Positions 1 through 8,957 are shown, counted from the stretch's first letter. The stretch is DNA of 64,000 nucleotides from Bdellovibrio bacteriovorus str. Tiberius (GCF_000317895.1 NC_019567.1:3472001-3536000), one strand, 5' to 3'. Numbers and translations are program-made. Notes: generated by a model from the sequence alone, not told the origin.

Positions 1-1
1 A

Positions 2-880
2 GCTCCAGGATTCACAGACATATTGAATGACGAAAAGAAAGATGTAACTTCGTCCGAAGCATCCAAGTTCTTCTCCGAAGCAATTCAGCCGCTTTTGGTT
101 GAACAGCTTACCACTATCAGATCCTCACTTAACCTGCAGGACCGAGTAAAAGCAGGTCTGATTTCCTATGACGACAACATCTCATTCCAATGGGCCAAAG
201 AAGATGCAGACACTCTGAAAGAGAAGACTCTACTTCTAACAAGAAATTTACTTGCTGAAATACCAAGAAAGCATGAAATGGTTCGCTCAAAGCTATTGTC
301 TGCGCAGTCAAACCTGTTGAAATACGAAGCCGAGCAAGCAGCAGCACTAACTGCACTGTCTCTGAAAACTACAAATCAACAAGAATTCGCATATTTGACC
401 ACCGAAGCTGAAATTCGCAAAGGCGAAACTAGCGCATTGGCTTCTATCCTTGAGAGAAACAGTCTTGTTGGTATTCAATCAGCGAGTTCAATTGGCAACA
501 TCACCGAAATGCAGAAAGCATCTTATAGAACTTTCTTAACTGAATCCTACCTCGCTCTTTTGAACGCCTTCGCCGGAAAAACGACTGGTACCGTTAAAGA
601 CCCAGGTATCGACCTGTCCGGTAGACTTCAAAACCCGGGTCGCGGCACCATCGGCACTATTCAGAGCCAGGTTCCAACTACTTCCATCGGAACTTTGCCA
701 ACCACGCCAGGGACAATTCCATCAGGAGTTTCCTCCAGAACAGGTGGTACGGCGCTGAGCACTCAGACGCAAACGCAACTGAATGTTCACCCAAACAGCA
801 GCGGTGTGACTTTCGGAACCCCACGCGATGCGACGGCCGAAGCTTTGCAGCAAAGAGCACTGATCCGCGGTCGTCAATAA
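2..880 (+). CDS. Hypothetical protein, 5' end cut by window edge
   Basis: The reading frame is open from base 2, and the only start-like codon near the edge is a TTG at 23, so the real start probably lies outside the window. The visible part (about 292 residues) has an amphipathic, probably helical N-terminal two thirds rich in Glu, Lys, Leu and Ser. The last 90 residues or so form a low-complexity tail rich in Gly, Thr, Ser, Pro and Gln. I see no membrane segment in the visible part and recognise no family. A hairpin follows the stop, which suggests transcription ends before the ankyrin lipoproteins. Function unknown. Confidence 0.75.
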   Translation, partial: APGFTDILNDEKKDVTSSEASKFFSEAIQPLLVEQLTTIRSSLNLQDRVKAGLISYDDNISFQWAKEDADTLKEKTLLLTRNLLAEIPRKHEMVRSKLLSAQSNLLKYEAEQAAALTALSLKTTNQQEFAYLTTEAEIRKGETSALASILERNSLVGIQSASSIGNITEMQKASYRTFLTESYLALLNAFAGKTTGTVKDPGIDLSGRLQNPGRGTIGTIQSQVPTTSIGTLPTTPGTIPSGVSSRTGGTALSTQTQTQLNVHPNSSGVTFGTPRDATAEALQQRALIRGRQ

Positions 881-903
881 AAGCTAACTGATTCAATCCT
901 CCC

Positions 904-924
904 AAGGGTCCACGAAGGACCCTT
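904..924 (+). terminator. Hairpin between hypothetical gene and ankyrin lipoprotein
   Basis: An 8-bp perfect stem (AAGGGTCC / GGACCCTT, 904-911 and 917-924) has a 5-base loop and lies 24 bases after the stop at 880. The T tract is poor, so it may be a weak terminator or an RNA-stabilising hairpin. It sits just before the ribosome binding site of the next gene. Confidence 0.4.
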
Positions 925-950
925 GTCCTATTGAGAAAGGAGAACAAAAC

Positions 951-2012
951 ATGAAAAAAGTCATTCTTGCGCAAACAATCATAATGACTGTTTTGATGGG
1001 TTGTTCTTTCTCGAAAGATCAAAACAAACCAGCCGCGCCGTCTGAAACGCCGTTGGCCCAGTCAGCCAAAACCCCTGAGAACGCCTTCCAAAAACTTATT
1101 CTTGAAGCTGAACTTCATGACCTGAAGGACGCCATTCAAACCAAGTCCCAAGCCGATCTAAATCAGAATTTTCCAGATGGCAGCACGCCATTGGAAAATG
1201 CAGCCTTGCGTGGTGACGTTGAAGTCATCCGGCACCTGGCTCAGTTGGGCGCCTCACCATTCGTGGCCAATACCACAACCAAGAAGTCTTTGTATCAGGA
1301 AGTCGGCACTCTAAAATTAGAACAAAAGAAACCAAGCTCCTTAGAGCTGTTTAAGTACCACGCTCTCAGGGCGGGCATATCACGGTCCAAATCGCAAATT
1401 CGAAGTCTTCTTAAGAGCAGGTCCTTTGAAGAGCTGCTGACTTTTGTCATCACCAATCAGACTCCGGCCTCCGAGGTGATACCCGCAATCACGCGTGGAT
1501 ATCGCGACCATGAAATTCCTTTGGCCATAATAGAAAAGCTTATTAAAGCTCCCTCCATGCAAAATGACGAGCTATTTGAAAGGCTGGTCAAAGATGCTTC
1601 TTATATTCTGCTTGACGAGCTTGATACCCAGCTAAATAAGGCTCTTCCGCACTTCGCTTTGGCAGAGTTTATATCTGGCAAAATGCCGAATAAATTCCAT
1701 GGATATTGGCACTATAGCGATAAAGAAGACCGCACCTACTTTGTAAATCCATCGCTTTTGCTCTGGTGGCGAAATATCAAGTATCCAGCCAGACACGAGA
1801 ACTTCAGCACTTATCTGCAAAAAATCACACGTTTTCCGGAGGCACTGGCCACAATCTATTGCCCGGGAAAGTGTAAAACTATCGACGAAGCAAAATTCTC
1901 GATTACTATCGATGAACTCCGCAACGACGAAAACTTTTGGGGCAACACCATCCTCAATGATTCATTGGCAGAGGCCAGCGGAGACTTCTGGAACCCGGAG
2001 GAAGAGGAATGA
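951..2012 (+). CDS. Ankyrin-repeat lipoprotein (first of tandem pair)
   Basis: A 353-residue predicted lipoprotein: the signal peptide ends in a lipobox with Cys18 (LMGC). Residues 76-107 read as an ankyrin-type unit (a DGSTPLENAALRGD stretch, then an I..L...GA-type second helix). The remainder is unrecognised and ends in an acidic EEEE tail. AGAAAGGAG precedes the ATG at a normal distance. The stop overlaps the start of the next gene (ATGA, 2009-2012), and the two proteins share the same plan: lipobox, short linker, one ankyrin unit, long unknown domain. They are probably diverged tandem duplicates. Role unknown; envelope location is inferred from the lipobox. Confidence 0.85.
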   Translation: MKKVILAQTIIMTVLMGCSFSKDQNKPAAPSETPLAQSAKTPENAFQKLILEAELHDLKDAIQTKSQADLNQNFPDGSTPLENAALRGDVEVIRHLAQLGASPFVANTTTKKSLYQEVGTLKLEQKKPSSLELFKYHALRAGISRSKSQIRSLLKSRSFEELLTFVITNQTPASEVIPAITRGYRDHEIPLAIIEKLIKAPSMQNDELFERLVKDASYILLDELDTQLNKALPHFALAEFISGKMPNKFHGYWHYSDKEDRTYFVNPSLLLWWRNIKYPARHENFSTYLQKITRFPEALATIYCPGKCKTIDEAKFSITIDELRNDENFWGNTILNDSLAEASGDFWNPEEEE

Positions 2013-3028
2013 AAAGTCTGCTTATTTCAAGCCTCCTCGTCTTCTTCGTTGTGGGTTGCGCATTTCAGAAAGACCAGGCTGAAGAAAAATACGTCACTAC
2101 AAGGTCGGTAGAATCTCCGGCTCAATCAATCTTTCAGGCCGTGAAGTACGCTTCCTTCGAAGAAGTTCAATCACTTATCGAATCCCGGCCCATGCCGGAT
2201 TTGGCAACAATTGAAGAAAACGGACAAACCCTTTTAGAGGTTGCTCTCCAGCGGGGAAACCATCCTATCGTCAGTCTTCTGATTGCGAAGGGAGCTTCTG
2301 CCTTTATCAAAGGTTCCAGTTTTCACAAAAAACCATACCTGCTCGTTCGGGAATATAGCCAAGAATCCGGAAATGCCATTGGAATGTGGGCGATGCTCCA
2401 ATATCAAAACTTGTCGACCTATGGCACTTTGGAAAAGGCGTGGGCTCACTTTCAAAAGATCAATCTGGGCTGCTCAGATCTATTAAACGTTCACTCGTTC
2501 ATGAGTGTCTTTTCAAACACTTTCAGCAATACCGTCCTGGGGTTGGCAGAAACCTATTGCCAGGATAATTTGGACAATCAGAATTTCAAAATTTGGCTGT
2601 TAGGAGAAATCATCTCTCAGTCCCGCCATCCCAGTGGAAATCTAAATTATCTTAAGTATCTCTTAAGCCGTAAGAAAGTCGAAAACATGGAAATAGAACT
2701 TCCCGTTGCCGGCGGCAAACTGGTTGGAACTCCGTTTGCCTTTATTAAGTTGGCTTTGCTGTCTAAAGACCTTGCTCCGCAACATGCCCAGCTAACAGCG
2801 GCTGCCGAAATTCTTCCGCAGACTAGGAGCTATATTACGTTTAAGGCAAGCGAGGACATTCCCCTTATTTCCAGAACCTTTTTTGATTTGGATCACATGA
2901 CCGAACAGGAAGCTGAAGATCTAAAGAACAAATATGTCATGGCAACAGGAATGATGGGCGTAAAGAATATGCCCCTGTGTCTTATGGGCTGCCACTACAC
3001 TTCACCTATAATGGAAGATTCCCTCTAG
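2009..3028 (+). CDS. Ankyrin-repeat lipoprotein (second of tandem pair)
   Basis: A 339-residue predicted lipoprotein with lipobox Cys17 (VVGC). The ankyrin-like segment covers about residues 71-99 (NGQTLLEVALQRGN followed by a second helix and GAS). Translation is probably coupled to the upstream paralogue through the ATGA overlap. The C-terminal half is Leu- and Lys-rich and unrecognised, with several Cys residues near the very end (MPLCLMGCHY). The stop codon lies in a CTAG palindrome at 3025-3028 that also supplies the stop of the opposite-strand gene. Confidence 0.85.
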   Translation: MKSLLISSLLVFFVVGCAFQKDQAEEKYVTTRSVESPAQSIFQAVKYASFEEVQSLIESRPMPDLATIEENGQTLLEVALQRGNHPIVSLLIAKGASAFIKGSSFHKKPYLLVREYSQESGNAIGMWAMLQYQNLSTYGTLEKAWAHFQKINLGCSDLLNVHSFMSVFSNTFSNTVLGLAETYCQDNLDNQNFKIWLLGEIISQSRHPSGNLNYLKYLLSRKKVENMEIELPVAGGKLVGTPFAFIKLALLSKDLAPQHAQLTAAAEILPQTRSYITFKASEDIPLISRTFFDLDHMTEQEAEDLKNKYVMATGMMGVKNMPLCLMGCHYTSPIMEDSL

Positions 3029-3399
3029 CGCATCATCACGCGCAGACGAACCGGTTCACCCGGACGAAGAGTCGTCAGATAGGTACGGAAGTATCTGATT
3101 TTAGCTTTTTGAAAAACGTCGGATCGCTGCATGCCGAAGCGGTAGTCGCCTTCAAGTCTCCAGACCGGTTTGGACCAGCCCTGTTCGGTGATAATTTCGG
3201 CTCTTTGAATGCGGGCCCCATTGGGGTTCATGACCTGAACCATGACTTCCTGATATTCGGCTTTGCTATTACGCAAAATAATCTGCTGGAAGGTCGGCTG
3301 ATTAGCAAAGATAGTTTCGTAGGCCACTTCGGTCCAGGCTTGGGCGGCAGGAGCTGCCAACAACAAAACAGTCGCGATGGATCCAAAGAACGCTTTCAT
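3025..3399 (-). CDS. Small exported protein
   Basis: A 124-residue protein with a typical signal peptide (MKAFFGSIATVLLLAAPAAQA, likely cleaved after A-Q-A). The mature part is about 100 residues, beta-rich in character and basic near the end, with no cysteines visible. It is separated from the upstream barrel gene (3574-4983) on the same strand by a terminator at 3470-3503, so it likely has its own promoter in the roughly 70 bases before its ATG. Family not recognised. A periplasmic or surface location is inferred from the signal peptide. Confidence 0.75.
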   Translation of the reverse strand: MKAFFGSIATVLLLAAPAAQAWTEVAYETIFANQPTFQQIILRNSKAEYQEVMVQVMNPNGARIQRAEIITEQGWSKPVWRLEGDYRFGMQRSDVFQKAKIRYFRTYLTTLRPGEPVRLRVMMR

Positions 3400-3469
3400 A
3401 GAACCTCCGATTTCGGTTGCAGACCTGATATTACAAATCCCCGGAGCGTTGTCTATGATGTTTTAAGGC

Positions 3470-3503
3470 AAAAAAAATCCCGGGGGACTTTCGCCCCCCG
3501 GGC
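3470..3503 (-). terminator. Rho-independent terminator of the barrel gene
   Basis: On the minus strand a GC-only stem (CCCGGGGG type, about 8-9 bp, loop around the bases GCGAAAG) is followed by a run of seven or more T (A tract 3471-3477 on the plus strand). It lies about 70 bases after the stop of the outer-membrane protein gene at 3574. Confidence 0.85.
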
Positions 3504-3573
3504 CCTGCTCACCACCAAACAAGATGTTTCAAGTAGTCATCAAGCTGTCGTACAAGTTGCAATCGTGCTGTAA

Positions 3574-4983
3574 TCAAAAGCTGATGGCGGCTTTAGATGC
3601 AAATCCAAATGTAAACCCGTTATCCAGGTTTCCGTCTGCTCCAGACCCGTTTTTCCAAGCTTCGCCTGGGAACAGAAGACCGACCTGATTCACCCACTGA
3701 ATTTTATCACTGTGTTTGTAAACCACGTCGATATCCCATTCTAGGCCCAGATCTTTTGTAGAATCAACAGAAGAATTCTGGGTCTGCATCAATTGTGCAT
3801 AAACCAGAGTGTTGCGAAGGTCGACTCTTTCGGACCAAGCATAGTTCACGGATGGAGCAAGGTAAATTGCGTTGCTCACGTATTCATCATCCGCAGAATT
3901 TCCAACAGTCAGGTTCGGATTGGAACGATAAGCGTTGGTATTCAGGAAGTCTTTCATGCCCAAACGATGATTGAACAACAACATCGCCACATCATAGTTC
4001 TGATTGAAGGCATAACCACCGAAACCGGAAGAACCACCGTCTTCACCCGTCGCCATACCGGCACGAACTCTGTAATCCCATTTGGATTCTTTAGCTGGAA
4101 CTTCGAATTCCAAAGCCACACCGAAACCATTCAAGGACACAGAATCACCACCTGCGGTCAAAACACCTGTTTCACCGCTCTGGAAACCGGCTTCCAATTT
4201 GAAACCAAAGGAATCAAAACCGCGTCCAAACACCACGTTGGTGCGCTGAACGTTCATGCTTTCACCAACAGTCGCGCCTGCTCCACCGATAGCTTCAACC
4301 TGATCCGGAGTTTGGTAACCCAAAGCCTCTTTCACACCTTTGGAAGTTTCCTGATAAACGCCCAAAGTGGTTTTGTTTTCTGCATTTTCATACTGAAGGT
4401 GCAAACCCATTGTGGAGATAGAACCACCCTGACCGTAGCCAGTGGACTGTTTGCGGCCCAAGGACGGCATGAAGAACCAGTCACCCACCACGATTTTGTA
4501 ACCCACGATATCGCGAGTGTCATACCAGTGGTCGAACAGACCTTTGCCGGCATTGTAAGTCATACCCAAACCGAACTCAAACGGAGCACGACCCACAACC
4601 AAAGCGCCGTATTCCTGGTTCACAGTCAGATAAAGCTGGCTGACACGAACATTGGTGGAACCTTGGTTCGTGGAAGAAGCCGCAGCCGTGTTGGAGTTCA
4701 AACCCCAGATTTCACCCAGCTGAGAATTTGGATAATCCGCGCTGTTCAGGATATCAAAACGGGAAACAACGTTCACACCGTCTGCCGCGATCACAGTCGG
4801 GCTCAGATAAAGATAGTTGGTGCCGTAAGCTTTTCTTTCCGTCGGAGAACCCAAAGACGGACGATCAATCTCAGTCCATTCAAAACGGTAACCACCGCTC
4901 CAATCCAAAGACAGGGCGTGAGCCGCCGGAGTCGCCAATGCGACAGAAAGACCCAATGCTTTCAAAAAGTTCTTTTTCAACAT
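3574..4983 (-). CDS. Outer-membrane beta-barrel (porin-like) protein
   Basis: A 469-residue protein with a signal peptide ending A-A-H-A around residue 23. Alternating hydrophobic/polar strands and aromatic residues run throughout, and the C-terminus ends in Phe (AAISF), as is usual for BAM-inserted barrels. Loop-like stretches rich in Gly, Asn and Ser separate the putative strands. It probably forms a porin or channel; no substrate can be assigned. The gene stands 10 bases downstream of the GroES-tail gene on the same strand, so the two could be co-transcribed and end at the terminator at 3470-3503. Confidence 0.8.
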   Translation of the reverse strand: MLKKNFLKALGLSVALATPAAHALSLDWSGGYRFEWTEIDRPSLGSPTERKAYGTNYLYLSPTVIAADGVNVVSRFDILNSADYPNSQLGEIWGLNSNTAAASSTNQGSTNVRVSQLYLTVNQEYGALVVGRAPFEFGLGMTYNAGKGLFDHWYDTRDIVGYKIVVGDWFFMPSLGRKQSTGYGQGGSISTMGLHLQYENAENKTTLGVYQETSKGVKEALGYQTPDQVEAIGGAGATVGESMNVQRTNVVFGRGFDSFGFKLEAGFQSGETGVLTAGGDSVSLNGFGVALEFEVPAKESKWDYRVRAGMATGEDGGSSGFGGYAFNQNYDVAMLLFNHRLGMKDFLNTNAYRSNPNLTVGNSADDEYVSNAIYLAPSVNYAWSERVDLRNTLVYAQLMQTQNSSVDSTKDLGLEWDIDVVYKHSDKIQWVNQVGLLFPGEAWKNGSGADGNLDNGFTFGFASKAAISF

Positions 4984-4993
4984 CTTTATTCCT

Positions 4994-5653
4994 TTACTTG
5001 GAAACCACGCCCATCACATCCGCTTCACGCAGAATAATGAGGTCTTCATTTTGAATTTTGATTTTAGAACCGGCATATTCAGAGAACACAACTTTGTCCC
5101 CGACTTGCACATCCATCGGACGCACATGGCCTTTTTTATTCATGTGCCCGCGTCCAACAGCCACAACGAAACCTTGCATGTTCCCGGAAGTGTCAGCCAC
5201 AGAGTCAGGAATATACAAACCACCCGCGGTCATTTTTTCGGCACCAGAAACCTGAACCATCAGACGGTCGTCCAATGGAGTGACAAAGCCACTCAAATCC
5301 AGTTTTTTAACAGGGGCAGATTCACGCACCAAGTGAGCGGTCGGCATAGCAACCTTTGGAGCTGCTGCTTTAGCTGGTTTCGCTGCCGCCTTTTTTGCCG
5401 CAGGTTTGCCAGCTTTCACAGCCTTTTTAGCGACCGGCTTTTTGGCAACGGCCTTTTTCACAGCCGGCTTCTTCACAGCAGCTTTTTTTGCTGGTGCTTT
5501 AGCAGCCGTTTTCTTGGCAGGAGCTTTCTTTTTTGCGGGAGCTGGTTTTTTAGCGGCTTTTGCAGGAGATTTTTTTACACCGCTTTTTTTGACGGCCTTT
5601 TTAACGACCTTTTTTACACTGGCTTTTTTAGCAGAAGATTTCTTCTTAGCCAC
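4994..5653 (-). CDS. GroES/Cpn10 domain with histone-H1-like Lys/Ala tail
   Basis: Two parts are visible. Residues 1 to about 101 are almost only Lys, Ala, Pro and Val in AKKA/KKPA-type repeats, like bacterial histone-H1-like tails. Residues about 124-219 read as a Cpn10/GroES fold (TPLDDRLMV, GGLYIPDS, VGDKVVFSEYAG, then the closing strand DLIILREADVMGV). A typical GroES is about 95 residues and has no such tail. I chose the GTG at 5653 (protein beginning MAKKK) because AAAGGA lies 6 bases upstream; another in-frame GTG at 5668 would add five residues but lacks a site. No groEL is adjacent. The tail may bind DNA, RNA or acidic proteins; this is inference. Confidence 0.85.
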   Translation of the reverse strand: MAKKKSSAKKASVKKVVKKAVKKSGVKKSPAKAAKKPAPAKKKAPAKKTAAKAPAKKAAVKKPAVKKAVAKKPVAKKAVKAGKPAAKKAAAKPAKAAAPKVAMPTAHLVRESAPVKKLDLSGFVTPLDDRLMVQVSGAEKMTAGGLYIPDSVADTSGNMQGFVVAVGRGHMNKKGHVRPMDVQVGDKVVFSEYAGSKIKIQNEDLIILREADVMGVVSK

Positions 5654-5679
5654 AAACAATCCTTTCACAAAGGCAACTT

Positions 5680-8052
5680 ATGAAAAACATTTTCAAAGGT
5701 TGTTCACCGAGTGAGTTTCGTACTACTCTGTCATCTATGATTCGACCACGATTAAAGACTATTTTATTGGCTTTTACAATCCTTCTGACGCTTGTAATCA
5801 TCTGCGGGCTTGGCATTGGCGCTTATTCGTACTTTGCGCTCGAGAAAGAACTGACTGCCAAACTGGAATCGAAAAAGTTCATCGTTCCGACTGAATTTTA
5901 CGCAGCTCCACCGACTTTCCAGACACACAGTCTGATCCAGATCTCTGACATCGAGAAACAGCTTCTGCGTCAGAACTATCGCCGTCGCGAGTTCGATCAA
6001 CGACTGCTGTCCGGAGATTACTTTATTGCCACACGCGAGCAGTGCGCCGCCCGTCTGCAGGTGGGTTTGGATGAAAATCAGGACGCTTGCATCGGCTGGG
6101 TCACGCAAGACACCCGCACTCAGGACGTGGACAGCTCCATTCAGATTCTGGTGGTGCAAAAAGACCGTTTGATTTCCCGCATCTTCAAGGGCGCCCCCTT
6201 TGAAGAAGTGCAAGAGGCCGTCAGCGAGGCTCCCCTTCTTGCTCAATATATCGGCAACGAACCGCTGATGCAAAAAACTGTCACTCTGGGTGAAGTACCA
6301 CCGATGTGTTCCAATGCAGTGATGTCCATCGAAGACGCCCAGTTCCTGGAACATGGCGGAGTCAGCTTCAAAGGCATCTTCCGCGCCCTGGTAAAAAACG
6401 TCACTTCCGGTCGCCGGGCCCAAGGGGGCAGCACCATCACTCAGCAACTGGTGAAGAACTATTTCCTGACCAGCGAAAGAACCCTGAAAAGAAAGTATCA
6501 GGAATTCATCATGTCCGTGCTGCTGGAGTCCCGCTTCAGCAAAGACCAGATTCTGGAAACTTATCTGAACGTGATCTATCTGGGCCAAAACGGCGCCTTC
6601 CAAGTGCGGGGTTACGGTGCGGCCGCTCGCTACTATTTTGGCAAAGAACTGACCGATCTGAATATCAGCGAATGCGCGCTGATGGCGGCGATCGTGAACA
6701 GCCCGGGTCTTTACAATCCATTCAAAAAGCCTGAAAACGCCGAGCGCCGCCGCAATCTGGTGCTCACGAAAATGAAGGGCCTGGATTACATCTCTCAGGC
6801 ACAGTTTGACGAAGCCGATCGCCAGCCACTTCCGGGCGCCCCGCGAACGATTGCTTCCGAAACAGCACCGTACTATCTGGATGCAGTTCGCAAGCAACTG
6901 ACGACTCAGGGACTAAGCCCCGATGGATTGAAAATCTATACCGGTCTTGATCTGGAAGCACAGGAAACCGCGCAGAATTCTTTGCGTGGCCATCTGGAAA
7001 ACCTGGAGAAAAACAACAAACACATCTCGGGCCTGAAAGCCAAAGGTCATTCCCTGGAAGGCACCGTTCTGGTCGGCAACAATCAGACAGGCTTGGTCAG
7101 CGTGGTTGTCGGCGGCCGAAACTTCCGCATGACCCAGTTTAATCGCGCCATCGATGGTCACCGCCAGATCGGCTCGATCATGAAGCCCTTCGTTTACCTG
7201 ACGGCCCTGCTGAACAAAACCGAAACCGGCGAGCCTTATACCCCGGTGACTTTGCTGAACGATGAAAAGTTCACTTACAAGTATGAAGGTCAGGCCTGGT
7301 CCCCGGAAAACTATGGCAAGAAATTTTTCGGCACAGTTCCGATGTTCTATGCATTGAAAAATTCCCTGAACGCTGCCACTGCCAGCCTGGGACTGGCGGT
7401 AGGCTTGGGGAACGTCATTGATGTGACCCATGAAATGGGTGTGACTTCGCAGCTTAAATCTTTCCCGGCGATGACTTTGGGTGCGTTTGAAATGTATCCG
7501 AAAGAGGTTTTGCAAAGCTATATGACCCTGGCAGCTATGGGGCAAAAGCCAGCACTGTCCTTTATCAGACGCGCTTTAAATTCGGACAACGTGGAAGTCT
7601 TCGTGCACGATCCCCGTCCGACAGCGACCGTCGATCCTGCCGCAGTGGCGAGTCTGGTCAGCATGATGAAACAAACCATTTTGTCAGGCACGGCTCGTTC
7701 GATCACTCTGAATGGATTCTTCAATCCGGCAGCGGGCAAAACCGGCACCACCAGTGACAACAAGGATGCGTGGTTTGCGGGCTTTACTCCTTATCTGACC
7801 ACCGTAGTGTGGGTCGGTTATGACAACAATCTTCCGCACAAGCTGACTGGTTCTAACGGAGCGGTCCCGGTGTGGACTCAGTTCATGAAAAAGATCGGCA
7901 CCCGGTTCCCGGCAGATGACTTCCCATGGCCGGAAAACACGGAAAAAGTGATGCTGGATCAAAAGACTCTTGAGGCTTTAAATGCCTACAAGGAAGGTGA
8001 CCCAACTCAAGTGGAACTCGTGTTTGACAAGGCGAAATCCCCCGACCTTTGA
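5680..8052 (+). CDS. mrcB: Bifunctional penicillin-binding protein 1b (transglycosylase/transpeptidase)
   Basis: Builds and cross-links peptidoglycan glycan strands on the outer face of the inner membrane. A short cytoplasmic tail and one membrane helix (about residues 25-50) are followed by a UB2H-like region typical of PBP1b. The GT51 domain carries the catalytic glutamate E218 (SIEDAQFLEH) and GGSTITQQL. The transpeptidase domain carries SIMK (Ser499), SLN, and KTGTT (K687). AAAGG 6-7 bases before the ATG at 5680 supports this start, but only 26 bases then separate it from the divergent GroES-tail gene. A start at 5737 (MIRPRLK) would leave more room for promoters. Length 790 is normal for the family. 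Confidence 0.93.
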   Translation: MKNIFKGCSPSEFRTTLSSMIRPRLKTILLAFTILLTLVIICGLGIGAYSYFALEKELTAKLESKKFIVPTEFYAAPPTFQTHSLIQISDIEKQLLRQNYRRREFDQRLLSGDYFIATREQCAARLQVGLDENQDACIGWVTQDTRTQDVDSSIQILVVQKDRLISRIFKGAPFEEVQEAVSEAPLLAQYIGNEPLMQKTVTLGEVPPMCSNAVMSIEDAQFLEHGGVSFKGIFRALVKNVTSGRRAQGGSTITQQLVKNYFLTSERTLKRKYQEFIMSVLLESRFSKDQILETYLNVIYLGQNGAFQVRGYGAAARYYFGKELTDLNISECALMAAIVNSPGLYNPFKKPENAERRRNLVLTKMKGLDYISQAQFDEADRQPLPGAPRTIASETAPYYLDAVRKQLTTQGLSPDGLKIYTGLDLEAQETAQNSLRGHLENLEKNNKHISGLKAKGHSLEGTVLVGNNQTGLVSVVVGGRNFRMTQFNRAIDGHRQIGSIMKPFVYLTALLNKTETGEPYTPVTLLNDEKFTYKYEGQAWSPENYGKKFFGTVPMFYALKNSLNAATASLGLAVGLGNVIDVTHEMGVTSQLKSFPAMTLGAFEMYPKEVLQSYMTLAAMGQKPALSFIRRALNSDNVEVFVHDPRPTATVDPAAVASLVSMMKQTILSGTARSITLNGFFNPAAGKTGTTSDNKDAWFAGFTPYLTTVVWVGYDNNLPHKLTGSNGAVPVWTQFMKKIGTRFPADDFPWPENTEKVMLDQKTLEALNAYKEGDPTQVELVFDKAKSPDL

Positions 8053-8106
8053 TCTGAAAACCGCTCCCAGCGCGGCTAACACGGCTTCGTCTGATAGAAT
8101 TGATGA

Positions 8107-8943
8107 ATGAACAAATTTCTTTTCATCATTCTGTCTGCCGGATCTGCAACCCTGACGGGTTGCAATCATTTTGGTATCGCATTCAAGTGGGCTGACACCT
8201 ACATTGCTTCAAAGGTTGATGACTATTTTGATATTTCAAGTTCACAAAGCCGGGACCTTAAAAACGGCGTGCAGAAGGATCTTGGTGAAATCAAATCCGA
8301 GGTTCTGCCCCAATGGATCGCACGACTCAAAGGACTTCAGAAAGAGGTGCAAAAAGGGACTTTAGATTCATCCCGCACCAGCTTCTATTTTGATCTTTTC
8401 CTGAGGGATGTTGAACAGATCAACGCCCGCTTTGCCGGCACCGCCGGACGCTTCCTTTCCTCGACAGAACCCAGGCAGTTAGCCACCTTCGCGCGGGAAT
8501 TTGAAAAGAAAACCCAAGCCGATCTGGATAAGTTCCATCAGACTTCCAAATACCGCAAAGAAATGCGCAACAAGTACACCGAATACTTTGAAATGTTCCT
8601 GGGTTCACTGACCTCAGAACAAGAAGACATGATCAATGCCCACCTGGATTCATCACCCTTTCCCGGTGAACTAAAGGCGCGAAACAAAGCCCACATCCTG
8701 ACCCGTTATCAGCAGCTGATGACCACCCCTGAAGCCAAAAGAGAGTTCTTAAAAACCTATTACAACAACCCAGCCGCCATGGATCTGCCCGAATATCAAA
8801 CGGCCTTCAGCGAATATAAACAGCAGCTGCAAAAGCTGGTGATCGCGGTTCTGGGGTCGATGGACCTGAAACAGAAAAAGAATCTGATTGAAAATCTGAA
8901 TGAGAAAACAGCACAGTTGGAAAAAATAGCAAAGGCGGGTTGA
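8107..8943 (+). CDS. DUF6279-type lipoprotein
   Basis: A 278-residue lipoprotein with lipobox LTGC (Cys19). The mature protein is predominantly alpha-helical. It opens with a motif seen in the DUF6279 lipoprotein family as I recall it (KWADTYIASKVDDYFDIS..QS), and many Lys/Glu/Gln heptad-like stretches follow. The family's function is not established. The gene follows mrcB by 54 bases in the same direction and has its own strong terminator overlapping the stop codon, so it may form the last gene of a cell-wall transcript. Confidence 0.8.
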   Translation: MNKFLFIILSAGSATLTGCNHFGIAFKWADTYIASKVDDYFDISSSQSRDLKNGVQKDLGEIKSEVLPQWIARLKGLQKEVQKGTLDSSRTSFYFDLFLRDVEQINARFAGTAGRFLSSTEPRQLATFAREFEKKTQADLDKFHQTSKYRKEMRNKYTEYFEMFLGSLTSEQEDMINAHLDSSPFPGELKARNKAHILTRYQQLMTTPEAKREFLKTYYNNPAAMDLPEYQTAFSEYKQQLQKLVIAVLGSMDLKQKKNLIENLNEKTAQLEKIAKAG

Positions 8944-8957
8944 ACCCCGCCTTTTTT
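8932..8957 (+). terminator. Rho-independent terminator, possibly bidirectional
   Basis: Stem AAGGCGGG (8932-8939) pairs with CCCGCCTT (8946-8953) around a 6-base loop that contains the TGA stop of the lipoprotein; a T run follows to 8957. The opposite strand also reads stem plus short T run after the convergent MBL-fold gene, so it may serve both genes. Confidence 0.85.

Noticed and set aside
3793-5037. A 414-codon open frame on the plus strand opposite the barrel gene
   Set aside because: Composition (many Thr, His, Ile, Arg) and absence of motifs show it is the complement of the barrel gene, which itself has a signal peptide and C-terminal Phe.
5340-5650. Possible DNA repeat array
   Set aside because: The repetitive appearance comes from the Lys/Ala/Pro codons of the GroES-tail gene, not from a non-coding repeat element.
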